A DNA stretch of 64,000 nucleotides, from assembly GCA_020635395.1 (NCBI GenBank), contig JACJZV010000005.1:144456-208455 (forward strand). The letters are read 5' to 3'. Positions within the stretch are counted from its first letter, which is position 1; the number at the start of each line of letters is the position of its first letter. A program made the translations under genes and the position numbers. The notes beneath the pieces are model-generated. The model was not told the origin of the DNA, did no database searches, and saw only the letters and a list, made by a program, of their open reading frames with translations. Shown here in pieces: positions 17,011 to 27,000 of this stretch. Origin of the DNA: Flavobacteriales bacterium. GTDB taxonomy: Bacteria > Bacteroidota > Bacteroidia > NS11-12g > UBA9320.

Positions 17011-17167
17011 ACAATCCAGTAGGCGGCTCTCCCATAAATAAAGCGAGCTCTTGGCACAATGGCGTTTGTTTATCCAACTTTGCATATGCTTACACCACCA
17101 AACCCAAAAATCCCCTATCTTCGTTTTATGCAAAAATTGCCGTTGTTTGGTGAGGGAAGGCCACAAT
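17011..17167. repeat. Direct repeat R2 flanking the restriction-modification genes
   Basis: The partner of R1 (12937-13095), 4.07 kb downstream and in the same orientation. It contains CAATCCAGTAGGCGG at its left end, and at its right end the promoter and first 13 codons of the gene at 17128. The arrangement R1, R3b, RM operon, R2, intact gene fits insertion by recombination between related cassette junctions, or capture next to a duplicated paralog. Confidence 0.75.
17116..17123 (+). promoter_or_regulatory. -7-like box TATCTTCG of the gene at 17128
   Basis: TATCTTCG, close to TAnnTTTG, ends 4 bases before the ATG at 17128, so the transcript would be almost leaderless. The same region is conserved in R1 (CTGTCTTCG) upstream of the truncated copy. 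Confidence 0.4.
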
Positions 17168-17586
17168 ACGAAAGTATGTGGGATGGCTATTGGATTCGGG
17201 AATTTGTGGGCGGTAAGCTGGTTATCAGTTGCTCGTTCGACCGAATTTATTACCGTAACTACGACCTGATTTTTGAGGGTGTAACCTTTTTTAATGTGCC
17301 CGACGAATGGCGAGACACCAATGTATTTGCCGAAAGTCCGATTGCTATGGCCTCCGAAGCCGAATTTAGTTTTGAGTTTGAAGACATTGACACCACCGGA
17401 AAAAAGATTTTTTTGGTGGAATTGTATTTTAGCGATTACCCTGCACCAACGCACACACAGCACAGTTTTTATATTGTGGCTACCGATGGGTATGCCCTAA
17501 AATGTGATGGCGACGCAGATTGTTTTTACACCGACCCCATCGAAAAATACTTGAGCAAAGAAAACAGAGTGCCACTTTTAAAATAA
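17128..17586 (+). CDS. Acidic cytoplasmic protein of unknown function
   Basis: A 152-residue protein. The ATG at 17128 is preferred to one at 17059 because it follows the TATCTTCG box and because the truncated copy at 13056 keeps the same start. It is rich in Asp/Glu and aromatic residues with alternating beta-strand patterns (KLVISCSFDRIYYRNYDLIFEGVTFF), no signal peptide and no TM segment. Size, acidity and context recall small immunity-type proteins, but that is only an impression. Last gene of the cassette region. Confidence 0.6.
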   Translation: MQKLPLFGEGRPQYESMWDGYWIREFVGGKLVISCSFDRIYYRNYDLIFEGVTFFNVPDEWRDTNVFAESPIAMASEAEFSFEFEDIDTTGKKIFLVELYFSDYPAPTHTQHSFYIVATDGYALKCDGDADCFYTDPIEKYLSKENRVPLLK

Positions 17587-17619
17587 ACCACCAACAGCAA
17601 ATCAATATATTTGTATCAA

Positions 17620-18567
17620 ATGATTATCTATAAACAACTGAATAAGAAGGGCATTTCAGCATTTTTACTTTTGTTCCTCATTTTTGGCAAAATTTATGCC
17701 CAAGAAGGAAAGGAACTTGTACGTGTTTGCAGCGGCCTTAACTATCAAAAATTGGTTGACAAACTGATTGATTTCAAAGCAAAATCAACCGATAAAATTG
17801 AATATGAATGGTATACCGTTTTAGAAAGAGAAATAATACCAAGATATTCTGAACAACTTATTGAGTTCAAAAAATATGTTAAAGATGCTAAAGAACCGCA
17901 TATCGAATCCGTATATGAGTTTAGCGTAAAATTAATTAAAACCTCAGAAGGAAATATTATTTTTTACAACGTGCTTAAAGGTGAAAGGTCTTTAAAAAAA
18001 GAATCAACCGAGATGTTGGCCGTTTTTAAAACCAAGTTCGACAGCATTTATCATTCGCCATTAAATTTTGATGAGTTATTTGTTACCAACATCCGATTCG
18101 GAAAAAAATGTGGTATTAATGGAATTGACCCCGACCACAGGCTAAAAATGGAAAAATTGGTAACATCTAAAGATACCGCCACATTGATAAAATGGCTTAA
18201 ATCTGCCACCGCAGAAATTCAACTTTATGCACTTGAAGGAATACTTACCTTAGAATCGCAAGGAATGATTTTTGACCAAAAAGTTCAAAATATTGTTGAA
18301 CTTATAAAAAATAAGCAAGGAACAGCATTTACTTGTGGAGGATGCATACACTACAATGATTCAATAAGCCACTTGGTTGAGGATATTAATATTAAAACAG
18401 AGATTGATAAAAATAATATTTCCTCCAAACCAAAAAAAAATGGTTTGAATGATTTATTTGAAAATGGTTGGTTTCTTCTGCTGATTTTAATTTCAATATT
18501 TGCAATAGGTGTTCGACATAAAAAAAACAGTTTACGGATTAATAAAATTACTGACTCTAACCCCTAA
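17620..18567 (+). CDS. Secreted or membrane-anchored protein of unknown function
   Basis: A 315-residue protein. The ATG at 17620 is used (a TTG lies 9 bases before). It has a signal peptide ending Ile-Tyr-Ala-Gln, a mostly helical mature part with a repeat-like segment (LIKWLKSATAEIQLYALEGILTLESQG) reminiscent of a HEAT-type helix pair, a conserved-looking CGGC motif near residue 245, and a C-terminal TM helix (about 283-302) followed by Lys/Arg residues. The order suggests a type I membrane protein with most of it in the periplasm. Its stop overlaps the convergent stop of the next gene. Function unknown. Confidence 0.65.
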   Translation: MIIYKQLNKKGISAFLLLFLIFGKIYAQEGKELVRVCSGLNYQKLVDKLIDFKAKSTDKIEYEWYTVLEREIIPRYSEQLIEFKKYVKDAKEPHIESVYEFSVKLIKTSEGNIIFYNVLKGERSLKKESTEMLAVFKTKFDSIYHSPLNFDELFVTNIRFGKKCGINGIDPDHRLKMEKLVTSKDTATLIKWLKSATAEIQLYALEGILTLESQGMIFDQKVQNIVELIKNKQGTAFTCGGCIHYNDSISHLVEDINIKTEIDKNNISSKPKKNGLNDLFENGWFLLLILISIFAIGVRHKKNSLRINKITDSNP

Positions 18568-19631
18568 CGTTTCATCGGCACCAGTTCAAACGGAATCTCT
18601 ACTTTTTTTCCATTTTTATACGCTCTAATCATATCGTCCGGCGACCGATTGCCACGTTCAATGTCGTCATACTCGCAGGGCAAAATGGTTTTTCCGCCCA
18701 CTTGAACCAAGCCGTATTTACCGTTTAAAGTAACTACGGCTATTCCGTATTCCAAATATCTAAAATCAGAATAATAATGCCATGTCACCACCCTGCTGTA
18801 CTTGCACGGAATAAGAACCTTGCCCGAAAAAACATCCATCAACCCTTGCTTTCCATCAACGTTATATAGCACAATGCCATTGTCGGGGTCAAACATTCCC
18901 ACCTCCAAATGGCTTAAATCAACCGTCTGTTTTGTCAGGATGTTTACCTCCAACGTATATCGCCCTCCATCAATAAAATAAATCAAATTATCTTTTCGTC
19001 CCGATTGCTGATATCGCTCATGTTCTATAGACACAAACGTGTCGTTGGTATTCGAAATAATTCCAAGTTTATTGTGGTTGTAAGCCAAATATAAACCGTT
19101 ATCTAAGTGTATCAATTGATTGTAAATAATGGGAACAGTAAGTTGCCCAAAAGTATCAATTAACCCAAACCGAATGGTTGAATCATCAGAATAGAAGTTT
19201 GAAGGAAGTGCACTAAAACTATCCGTTACCAATCCAAAGTTATAGTTTTGAGCAATGGATTCGCGATAGGATTCAAATGCAATTCCAGTATCAGTATAGG
19301 AGACCTCTCTTAAAAGAAGTGTGGCTTCGTTGGGTTTTACATTTGAGTTATAGGTTTTGATGATTTGCCCTGAGCTATCTCTTACACAATATTCGTTCAT
19401 GCTTTTTCCTCTAAAGGAGGGTATTTGTCCCATGTGCGAGTGACCCATCATCCACATTTCGTATCGGCTGGCATGGTCTATAACAATAAGCTGGAGGCCA
19501 TTGTAAAACGGAAAATAAAACGTGTCGGGAGCCAAAGCAGGTTGGTCAAAGTCAAAGGAATAATGTTGGGCATTTGTTAAAAATCCATTTGCACCCAACA
19601 CAATGAATAATACAAATCGTCGTGCTTTCAT
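18564..19631 (-). CDS. Secreted WG-repeat protein
   Basis: A 355-residue exported protein. The ATG at 19631 starts MKARRFVLFIVLGANGFLTNAQ, a clean signal peptide; the frame extends further upstream without one. WG/beta-type repeats are visible: FGLIDTFGQLTVPIIYNQL, GKQGLMDVFSGKVLIPCKYSRV, and GKYGLVQVGGKTILPCEYDDIE near the C-terminus. Such repeats form beta-structured binding surfaces; the ligand is unknown. It is related in style to the two giant proteins upstream on the same strand, which also carry a GKKGC..G...PV..PEWDDID repeat. Gap to the next gene is 78 bases. Confidence 0.7.
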   Translation of the reverse strand: MKARRFVLFIVLGANGFLTNAQHYSFDFDQPALAPDTFYFPFYNGLQLIVIDHASRYEMWMMGHSHMGQIPSFRGKSMNEYCVRDSSGQIIKTYNSNVKPNEATLLLREVSYTDTGIAFESYRESIAQNYNFGLVTDSFSALPSNFYSDDSTIRFGLIDTFGQLTVPIIYNQLIHLDNGLYLAYNHNKLGIISNTNDTFVSIEHERYQQSGRKDNLIYFIDGGRYTLEVNILTKQTVDLSHLEVGMFDPDNGIVLYNVDGKQGLMDVFSGKVLIPCKYSRVVTWHYYSDFRYLEYGIAVVTLNGKYGLVQVGGKTILPCEYDDIERGNRSPDDMIRAYKNGKKVEIPFELVPMKR

Positions 19632-19709
19632 TTGCAACCGAAAGTACGCTTTCAAATCTTCAAAAAAGAAAAAGTTGAGGCAACGCAACCGCCAAATGAG
19701 TTTTCGTTT

Positions 19710-22700
19710 TTACTTCATTGTTGATTCAAACAAGGCTTTGGCCTCTGGTGTCATGTATTCTTTTAGGTCGTCATAAGTTAATCTTAAGCCACCCAAATGC
19801 TTATAATCATCGGGGTGTTGAATTTCGAATTTGTCGTTTATTTCAAATTTTTTAGCAAAATATTCCAAGTTGTATTTCTCCAAATCTTGCGAGCAGGTAA
19901 CACCCCAAAACGACGGGTTAAGCGAAACTTGATGCTGCAAATACTCTGTAAGTTGCGTTAATTTTGTGGTGTCAAAAATGTTTTCGAAAGTCCACAGTTT
20001 GTAGCCGCTGTCCCGCAATTCGATGTACAAACCACAATTGGTATGAGGATAGCCACCACTGTAGTTTGAACTAAACGAAACCTTTACCAACCCATTTGGC
20101 AGAAAATAAAAATTCTCATAATCAAAATCCAAACTGGTTAGGTATTTCTCAAATTCTAAATTTTGCTCTTCAAAGTTTGCTTTATACCCTTTAAACGGGT
20201 GAGAAAAATAAGAATCACCTGAATACACCTCAAACTCAATCATTCCTTCTTCAAACATTTCATAGCGTTCACCGAATCCAAATTCTTCTTCCACAACAAA
20301 CCTGTCCGTTTCAACTTCCTCGTTTTTTGACAAGTATTTTTCTTTCTCCTCATGATACGTTTTATCAGGAAAATCGACCAACCTTAATTGCCCTCCGCCA
20401 CGGTAATCGTTTCCAATATTCCAAGTCATTAAGTGAAATACTTTTAGAAAAGATGATTGTAAAGGTGTGATATGAGATATGTTGCTGTAAACATACCTTT
20501 TCAATCCTGAAAAAGTATCCGAAATATTTAGACTTTCCAATTGAGTCAAATCATCCAAAAAATAACGGTCTGACGTTGCTAAAAGCTCGTTTTTGTAGTT
20601 GTAAACTCTTATCTCATGGTCGGTAGTGCAAGCGTATTTTTCTCGGTCGAAATATTTAAGTTCAAAGTTTAACGTGTCTGTTTTTTTTGTGCTTAAATTG
20701 TAGCGATACCACTGTTTACCAGTTCTGATAAACGCATAGTCGGACATAAAAGTCACTTTTTGAATTGCCGAAAAAGGCAAAATTTCGTTCAGGTTTTCAT
20801 CAATTAAATGGTATCTACTGCTTGCATCTCTAACCAATAAATAATTATCTTGTGGAAATATGCTTCCACTAATTTGGTAGGTGCTGGTTTTTCCGGTTAT
20901 CAGGTTTGTGAGATAATAATTCGAGTTATAATATCCATCATTTTTTGGTTGGGTTGATGCCAACACCAAATCGGAATTGTAAAGTTCAAACAGTTGATAC
21001 GACTGAAAACTATCGGGCAGATAACGGATTTTGTCGCATGCGTTGTAATACAGTTTAAACTGATTGTCGTAGCCAAAAATATGGCCGTTTATTTCTTGCT
21101 CCCTGCCAATGGCCGAATTGGTTTGTTTGATGGTTTTGTCAGACAAATCAATAGAGTAAGTAACATTTCCTATCACAGCATTTAGCTGATTTGCCGATTT
21201 TAAAAGTGGATTCAAAAACTTTATTTCACCCACTTTATACACACGGTCATATTCTTGACCTACCTGCTCTCCATTTAAATAAATTGTTTTTTTATCGGTT
21301 GAAGCATGGGTAAAAATACCTGTGGCAGGTGTTTCCAATTTTCGGAGTGAATGCCAATTTAGCTCATAAATTGCCCCATCTTCGGTTATGACCGAAATAA
21401 AAACATCGCCATACCTATCTTCACTATACGATGTTGTAAACCAACCAGCATGTTTGATGGGAGATACCAGGTGATAAAGCATTCCTTGGTAATCCAATGT
21501 CTTGCGATCATCGCTGACAAACATTGCTATTTTTGATTCTTTATATTCAATTTCTACCCTGCTAAAAGGAAGCAAGATTCGATCCCCAGAAGTATTAAAT
21601 CGGTAAGATTTTCCCTCTTTGGTGGCCACGTAATTTCCCACATCTATATCATCCCATTCGGGCAATAAAACCGGAAACAGTTTCCCGTTGATGCAGCCCT
21701 TCTTACCTTTGTTGTAATACACCGCTATATTGTCTGAATAAGAAAGGTTATTACTGCTCCCCCATTTTTGGCGTCTGTAATTTATCTCGTCGAATAAATT
21801 TTGTTGGCTGTCGGTTTCAATAGAATAGCTTATCAAATAGGGGTTTTCGAAATGGATGAAACGCCAATTTGTTTTGTTTATGGCAATCATAAAACTGAGG
21901 TCGTCTTTATCAACCGTATAAATGGTATCGTCTGTGGTATATATGGGCTGAATACCATTATTCCTAAACGTATATATAGTAAAGTGGTCGTGAAGTAGAT
22001 ACAAATTTTGTGACCCTTCCTTTAAACGGGCATCAAACAAATAATTGCTAAATACTTCTTTTATTACTGAATCTTTGGTTACCGAAAAAACGAGGGTTTG
22101 ATTTTCCGTTTCATCCCTTATTATCACATGATTTTGGTAAGTACCAAAATCGTATAATGTTTCATTGACATGCATCTCTTTAAATTCGGGTGTAAAAACG
22201 TGGGTGCCATCCGACATCTGGACATAATAGAATTCTCCAACTTTTCCCGATCTAAAATTTTCGTTACTCCGAAACAGTACCTCATTTTGGCCATTTATTA
22301 CCAAAAACTCCTTGTAATCTTTGGTTGCTTTAAAAAAAATTGGGTATTCGGGATTGAGCCCAACTATTTCTATATACTCTGGTGGTGCGGTATATTTACC
22401 TTGTGTTCGCGACCAAATTCCGTAAAGACAAAGTTCAAAATCCTTTTTTATCGAGGCATGCAAGTCGTGTAAGTTTGCATTGAACACATTTTGATCCCAC
22501 GATTCAATTGGATTAACAGAACAGAGCGTTTCTGGCGTTAGTTTATTGCGAATTATAATGGAAGAATCAAGCCAAATATCCTCTCCATGAATGTAATCTC
22601 CCGATTTCAATTCGTCATGTTCTTCCATAAACGTCATGGTGTAGTGGGCCTCATTTTCTAAAAAATAGAAATAATTAACCATTTTATAGTTTTCGTTAAA

Positions 22701-23861
22701 ATCCAATACTGTTTGGTACGATTTCAACAAATTTCCGTTGTAAAAAATTTCGGTTTTATATTCATTTTTTACCTTTTTAGGCGAAGCCTTGTACTGATAC
22801 ACACGAGGCAATAAATACCCAATGCGGTCGTGCCATTGTTTGGGCGAAATTTCTTTTCTTATTTCAATGAGGCTGTCTCTAACCTCTTCACTCCAAGTAA
22901 TAATTGTTTTATTTTCATTATGCTCCACTTGATAAAGAAAAAGTACTTTTCCTGTCGAGTCAACATAATTATTATACAAAGGAACATCCACCCAAGTTGT
23001 ATCACCTTTTGAAGCTGAATAATTATCAGGGTTTGGCACTATTGCATAAACTGAACTATCAATAATATGACCATGTTCATCAAAGTGAAGTCGTGTTTCA
23101 AAATGTCCGTTAATCGAAATTTTTCTTTTCATGGTGTAATCATTATAAAACTCGATGTGCGGATTAGAAAATGCATAATCAAAAGCCTTTACCGCATTTA
23201 AGTCATAAATGAAGTTCTTCAAATCCAAGTCATCTCTTTCACCTCTAAAGGAAATATAATAACTTTTAAAAACGTTTTTTTGAATTACCGCATCATCTTT
23301 ATAAATAGTTTGTAGATAGAAGTTCTTGTTTTCCTGCTTTTCATACACTTCGAATCGTTTTCCGTTGATGTATTTGGTTATTTTTTGCGGATTTTTAGCC
23401 AACATTACATAAAAAAACCGCTCCTCTTTTATTCTTCGTACAAATATTTCATCCAACGACCATATTTTGGTTTTAAAGAATTCATATTCCGACCAATTTC
23501 TCCCATTTTCATACATTCTAACTAAAAAGCTATCTATGGAAAAAACCTCCAAAATCAGTTGTAGTTTACCATCAATGGTATAGTATTTCTCTATAAATTT
23601 TTGACTCCCAAAATGACTATAAAAATTCCCTGCCGACAAAGCTTCTTTCGTGAAATTTGATAGTTGATACTCCCCTTCAAAAAGTAAAATACTCCCTTTT
23701 TTCTCAATTACCTTCCAGCGGGTTTCGCCCAGTTTTACGGCCATTCGAACATAGTCGGAGCAAGGTTTTTGGTAGATAATCGTGTCACTAGTTGCAGCCC
23801 AAGATTTTTGCATAGAGCCAAACAAGCAAGCCAAAAAGAGAAGGATTATTTTGTGTTTCAT
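19710..23861 (-). CDS. Giant secreted protein with WG-like repeat, paralog A
   Basis: A 1383-residue exported protein. The ATG at 23861 gives a signal peptide MKHKIILLFLACLFGSMQKSWA; a TTG 9 bases upstream is less likely. It is almost entirely beta-rich (many Tyr/Phe/Asn and short alternating strands), consistent with repeated beta-propeller or WG-type units. One clear unit is KGKKGCINGKLFPVLLPEW. The C-terminal ~100 residues (SFWGVTCSQDLEKYNLEYF, GLRLTYDDLKEYMTPEAKALFE) are nearly identical to paralog B. No sorting domain of the usual type IX kind is seen. Function unknown. Confidence 0.75.
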   Translation of the reverse strand: MKHKIILLFLACLFGSMQKSWAATSDTIIYQKPCSDYVRMAVKLGETRWKVIEKKGSILLFEGEYQLSNFTKEALSAGNFYSHFGSQKFIEKYYTIDGKLQLILEVFSIDSFLVRMYENGRNWSEYEFFKTKIWSLDEIFVRRIKEERFFYVMLAKNPQKITKYINGKRFEVYEKQENKNFYLQTIYKDDAVIQKNVFKSYYISFRGERDDLDLKNFIYDLNAVKAFDYAFSNPHIEFYNDYTMKRKISINGHFETRLHFDEHGHIIDSSVYAIVPNPDNYSASKGDTTWVDVPLYNNYVDSTGKVLFLYQVEHNENKTIITWSEEVRDSLIEIRKEISPKQWHDRIGYLLPRVYQYKASPKKVKNEYKTEIFYNGNLLKSYQTVLDFNENYKMVNYFYFLENEAHYTMTFMEEHDELKSGDYIHGEDIWLDSSIIIRNKLTPETLCSVNPIESWDQNVFNANLHDLHASIKKDFELCLYGIWSRTQGKYTAPPEYIEIVGLNPEYPIFFKATKDYKEFLVINGQNEVLFRSNENFRSGKVGEFYYVQMSDGTHVFTPEFKEMHVNETLYDFGTYQNHVIIRDETENQTLVFSVTKDSVIKEVFSNYLFDARLKEGSQNLYLLHDHFTIYTFRNNGIQPIYTTDDTIYTVDKDDLSFMIAINKTNWRFIHFENPYLISYSIETDSQQNLFDEINYRRQKWGSSNNLSYSDNIAVYYNKGKKGCINGKLFPVLLPEWDDIDVGNYVATKEGKSYRFNTSGDRILLPFSRVEIEYKESKIAMFVSDDRKTLDYQGMLYHLVSPIKHAGWFTTSYSEDRYGDVFISVITEDGAIYELNWHSLRKLETPATGIFTHASTDKKTIYLNGEQVGQEYDRVYKVGEIKFLNPLLKSANQLNAVIGNVTYSIDLSDKTIKQTNSAIGREQEINGHIFGYDNQFKLYYNACDKIRYLPDSFQSYQLFELYNSDLVLASTQPKNDGYYNSNYYLTNLITGKTSTYQISGSIFPQDNYLLVRDASSRYHLIDENLNEILPFSAIQKVTFMSDYAFIRTGKQWYRYNLSTKKTDTLNFELKYFDREKYACTTDHEIRVYNYKNELLATSDRYFLDDLTQLESLNISDTFSGLKRYVYSNISHITPLQSSFLKVFHLMTWNIGNDYRGGGQLRLVDFPDKTYHEEKEKYLSKNEEVETDRFVVEEEFGFGERYEMFEEGMIEFEVYSGDSYFSHPFKGYKANFEEQNLEFEKYLTSLDFDYENFYFLPNGLVKVSFSSNYSGGYPHTNCGLYIELRDSGYKLWTFENIFDTTKLTQLTEYLQHQVSLNPSFWGVTCSQDLEKYNLEYFAKKFEINDKFEIQHPDDYKHLGGLRLTYDDLKEYMTPEAKALFESTMK

Positions 23862-24006
23862 GCGGTTCAAAACTTGTTTTTCGTTGGCAAGTTAACGAAA
23901 GTGGTTTGATTTTTTGTATTGAGGTTTTTCGTACCGAACAAAATTAGTTCGCCAACTTTCACATTTTGCTAAAAAACTGACATCAACCACCCCGTTAGAT
24001 TTAATT

Positions 24007-27000
24007 TTACTTCATAATGTTTTCAAACAAGGCTTTGGCCTCGGGTGTCATGTATTCTTTTAGGTCGTCATAAGTTAATCTTAAGCCACTTGACTGTTGA
24101 TTATTATCGGGTTGCTGAAAGAAAAAAACCTTGTTTTCTATCCCAAATTTTGCTGCAAAATATTCCAAGTTGTATTTCTCTAAATCTTGCGAGCAGGTAA
24201 CACCCCAAAACGACGGGTTGAGCGAAACTTGATGCTGCAAATACTCGGTAAGTGAAGTTAATTTGGTGGTATCAAAAATGTTTTCGAAAGTCCAACACCT
24301 ATACCCGCTGTCCAAAAGTTCAATATACAATCCATGGTAATATAGCAAGCCATTAGAGTAACAATAAAAATCGTCGTATCGTAAGTTTAAATGAGCCAGT
24401 CGATGTTCCAAAATAGATTTAACATACGCAACCCAATCCCGCTGATTGAGATTAGCACCTTTTAAAAAGGTAGAATCACGATAAACGTATCTATCAAACT
24501 CTTCGGCATACATATCGCTCTCATCATTTCTATCTACGGGTTTGAGGTTACACCCCCTTGATTTTATTTTCCTTTGTTTCTCTGTGATATTCATATACTC
24601 CGGAAAATCTATGGTAGGTAAAGTAGAATTTACTGAATTATATCCTTCAGTAAGCATAAATGCTTTAAATAACATTTTTTGGCGGCTGCTATAATAGGGC
24701 ATTTGGCCATCATAAAAGTAGTACCAGTAATTATAACTTATCACGGAATCCTGAATATCTAACTCCGTTATGGTCGTCAAGTTGTCGATAAAATAACTAC
24801 CGGAAGCCGCGAGTAGTATATGTTCATAGGTGTAAACCCGAATTTCACCTTGTTCAATGCACGAGTATTTCTTTTCGTCGAAATATCTTAATTCGGTTGA
24901 TAAAGTGTCAACCTTTTTGTTCTCCAAACTATAGCGATACCATCGATTTTGGCAGTAAACGTAATAATGATTGTATTTATATTGGACTTCCTTCATTTCC
25001 GAAAATGGTAACATCTCATTCAAATCGGCATCGACTACATGATAAAAATTACGGCTGTCTTGCACCATACAATATTTTCCGGCATCATACACGTATGGCC
25101 TTATCCAAAAATTCGTAGTTTGTTTAGTATCCGGATTCATCAATAGGTAAAACGGTAATCCATTACCTTTATCCTTTTCGTAATCGGTGGTTATCAGTAA
25201 TAAATTAATGTTTTGATGATTAAGCACCTTCATGTGGACGTAACATTCCGGATAAAACACGTAATTGTCACAATTTCTATAGTATAACTGCCCCAAAGCG
25301 TTATAACCATACACTTGTCCCCATATCTCTTTTTCCTGGCCACCTCTATCGTCCGCAATTCTTTTTTCTTTATTGCTCAAATCCAACAAATAGGTATGCC
25401 TTCCATCAGTTACCTTTAACGTTTCGTTGGCTTTAATCATGGTGTTTAGCCATATTTCCCCGCCCATTTGATCCACTCTGTCAAACGGAAACTCCAAACG
25501 CTCTCCATAAACGTAAACATATTTATCAGTAGAATTTATCACCCTCAAAATACCAGTTGCATCCTGCATTAACCAGAGGCTATCCGACTGAATTTGATAC
25601 ATTCTGTTATCAGTGGTTATTAATACTGCTTGGTGAAACTCGTAGTTTTCATCAAAGCCATGTTTGAATATGCCAATGCATTCAATTAGCGATGCCAGAT
25701 AATACATTCGATCTTTTACCACTACTATTCCTTTCTCTCGGTTTACATAAAAATTACATCTAACACCAAGGATGTTGGTTTCTACACATTCCTGAGGAAG
25801 TGTAAACACATCACCACCGTCGTTAAACTTATATTTTAAACCAAGTTTCGTGGCTATTTTGTTTTCTACATCTATATCATCCCACTCTGGAGCCAAAACT
25901 GGCAAAAGTGTACCGTTAAAACACCCCTTTTTGCCTTGAAACGTGTATATTAAAAAATCATCAGATTTAGTAAAGTAACCTTTATTTCTCCAGTAGTTAC
26001 GGCGTTCCGTAAGTTCATTCAGCGTTTCCTGTGGATTGTCCATTTCAAGGGTATATGCCTTTAACCGTGTATTCGTAACATCATAAAAACTCAGTTTATT
26101 CCCCTTGAACGACGCTATAAAATCCATATAGTCAGATCTGGTTTTAACAGCCAAAATGGTATCACTCGTGGCCCACACCTCCGTTAAACCCTTAGTTTGT
26201 AATTGATAGATGTGGTGCATATCTGTAAAAACGTGGAACCTTCTGAAATGATATTTCAGCGTTGTTTCAGTAAGTTTATCGGCTATCGAATGGGTGATTA
26301 TAGTATCTCTTTGCAACGTAAAAAAATGGGTACGGTTATTCTCTTCATCCAATACCCACAAATGCTGCCCATAGGCATTCATGGTTGCGGTTTGTTTAAC
26401 TTTAAACACAAGATTAAACTCAGGTGAAAAAAAATACAGCGTGTCGTTTTGAAGAAGTTTGTAAAACGCACCAAAAGGTTCCACCTCAAAATCGGAATAT
26501 GAACTAAACAACACCTTATTTTTTGCATCTATAATTAAATATGAATGATAATCATCGGTCACTTTAAAAAACGAGCCATCACTTCCCAATGCACTGATTT
26601 CCAAATACTGAGGTGATGTGGTATATTTATCCTGAGTAAGAGACCAAAGTCCAAAAAGACAAGTTTCAAAGTCTTTTTTTACAGTAACATTCAAATAGTC
26701 ATAAACATTTGCTTTGCGTGATTTGACTTTATATTCTTCCTCTTTTTCCAGAATGGTTATTGAATCGGATGACCACAAGGACTTACTTAGATTGGGAGAT
26801 GGAGTCCAAATATTTTGAGTAAAATAGGCCGAACTCGCTTGCAAAACCGGAGCATTTTCAGGCAAAAATTCGTTTGTCTGAAAAAAGTACGTTTGATTTC
26901 CATTTTTATCAAAAACTTCCTGATATAGCAATACTGTTTGCGGCTTCATGGTATCTCCAGATACTAACTTCGGAAGCCATTGAATTGCCCAAAAACTAGT

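Noticed and set aside
16951..17463. 170-codon minus-strand frame across R2
   Set aside because: It is antisense to the gene at 17128, whose start is supported by a promoter box and a duplicated copy.
4245..17600. Prophage interpretation of the accessory region
   Set aside because: KilA-N and HNH genes are phage-associated, but no capsid, portal, terminase, tail, lysis or integrase gene is present.
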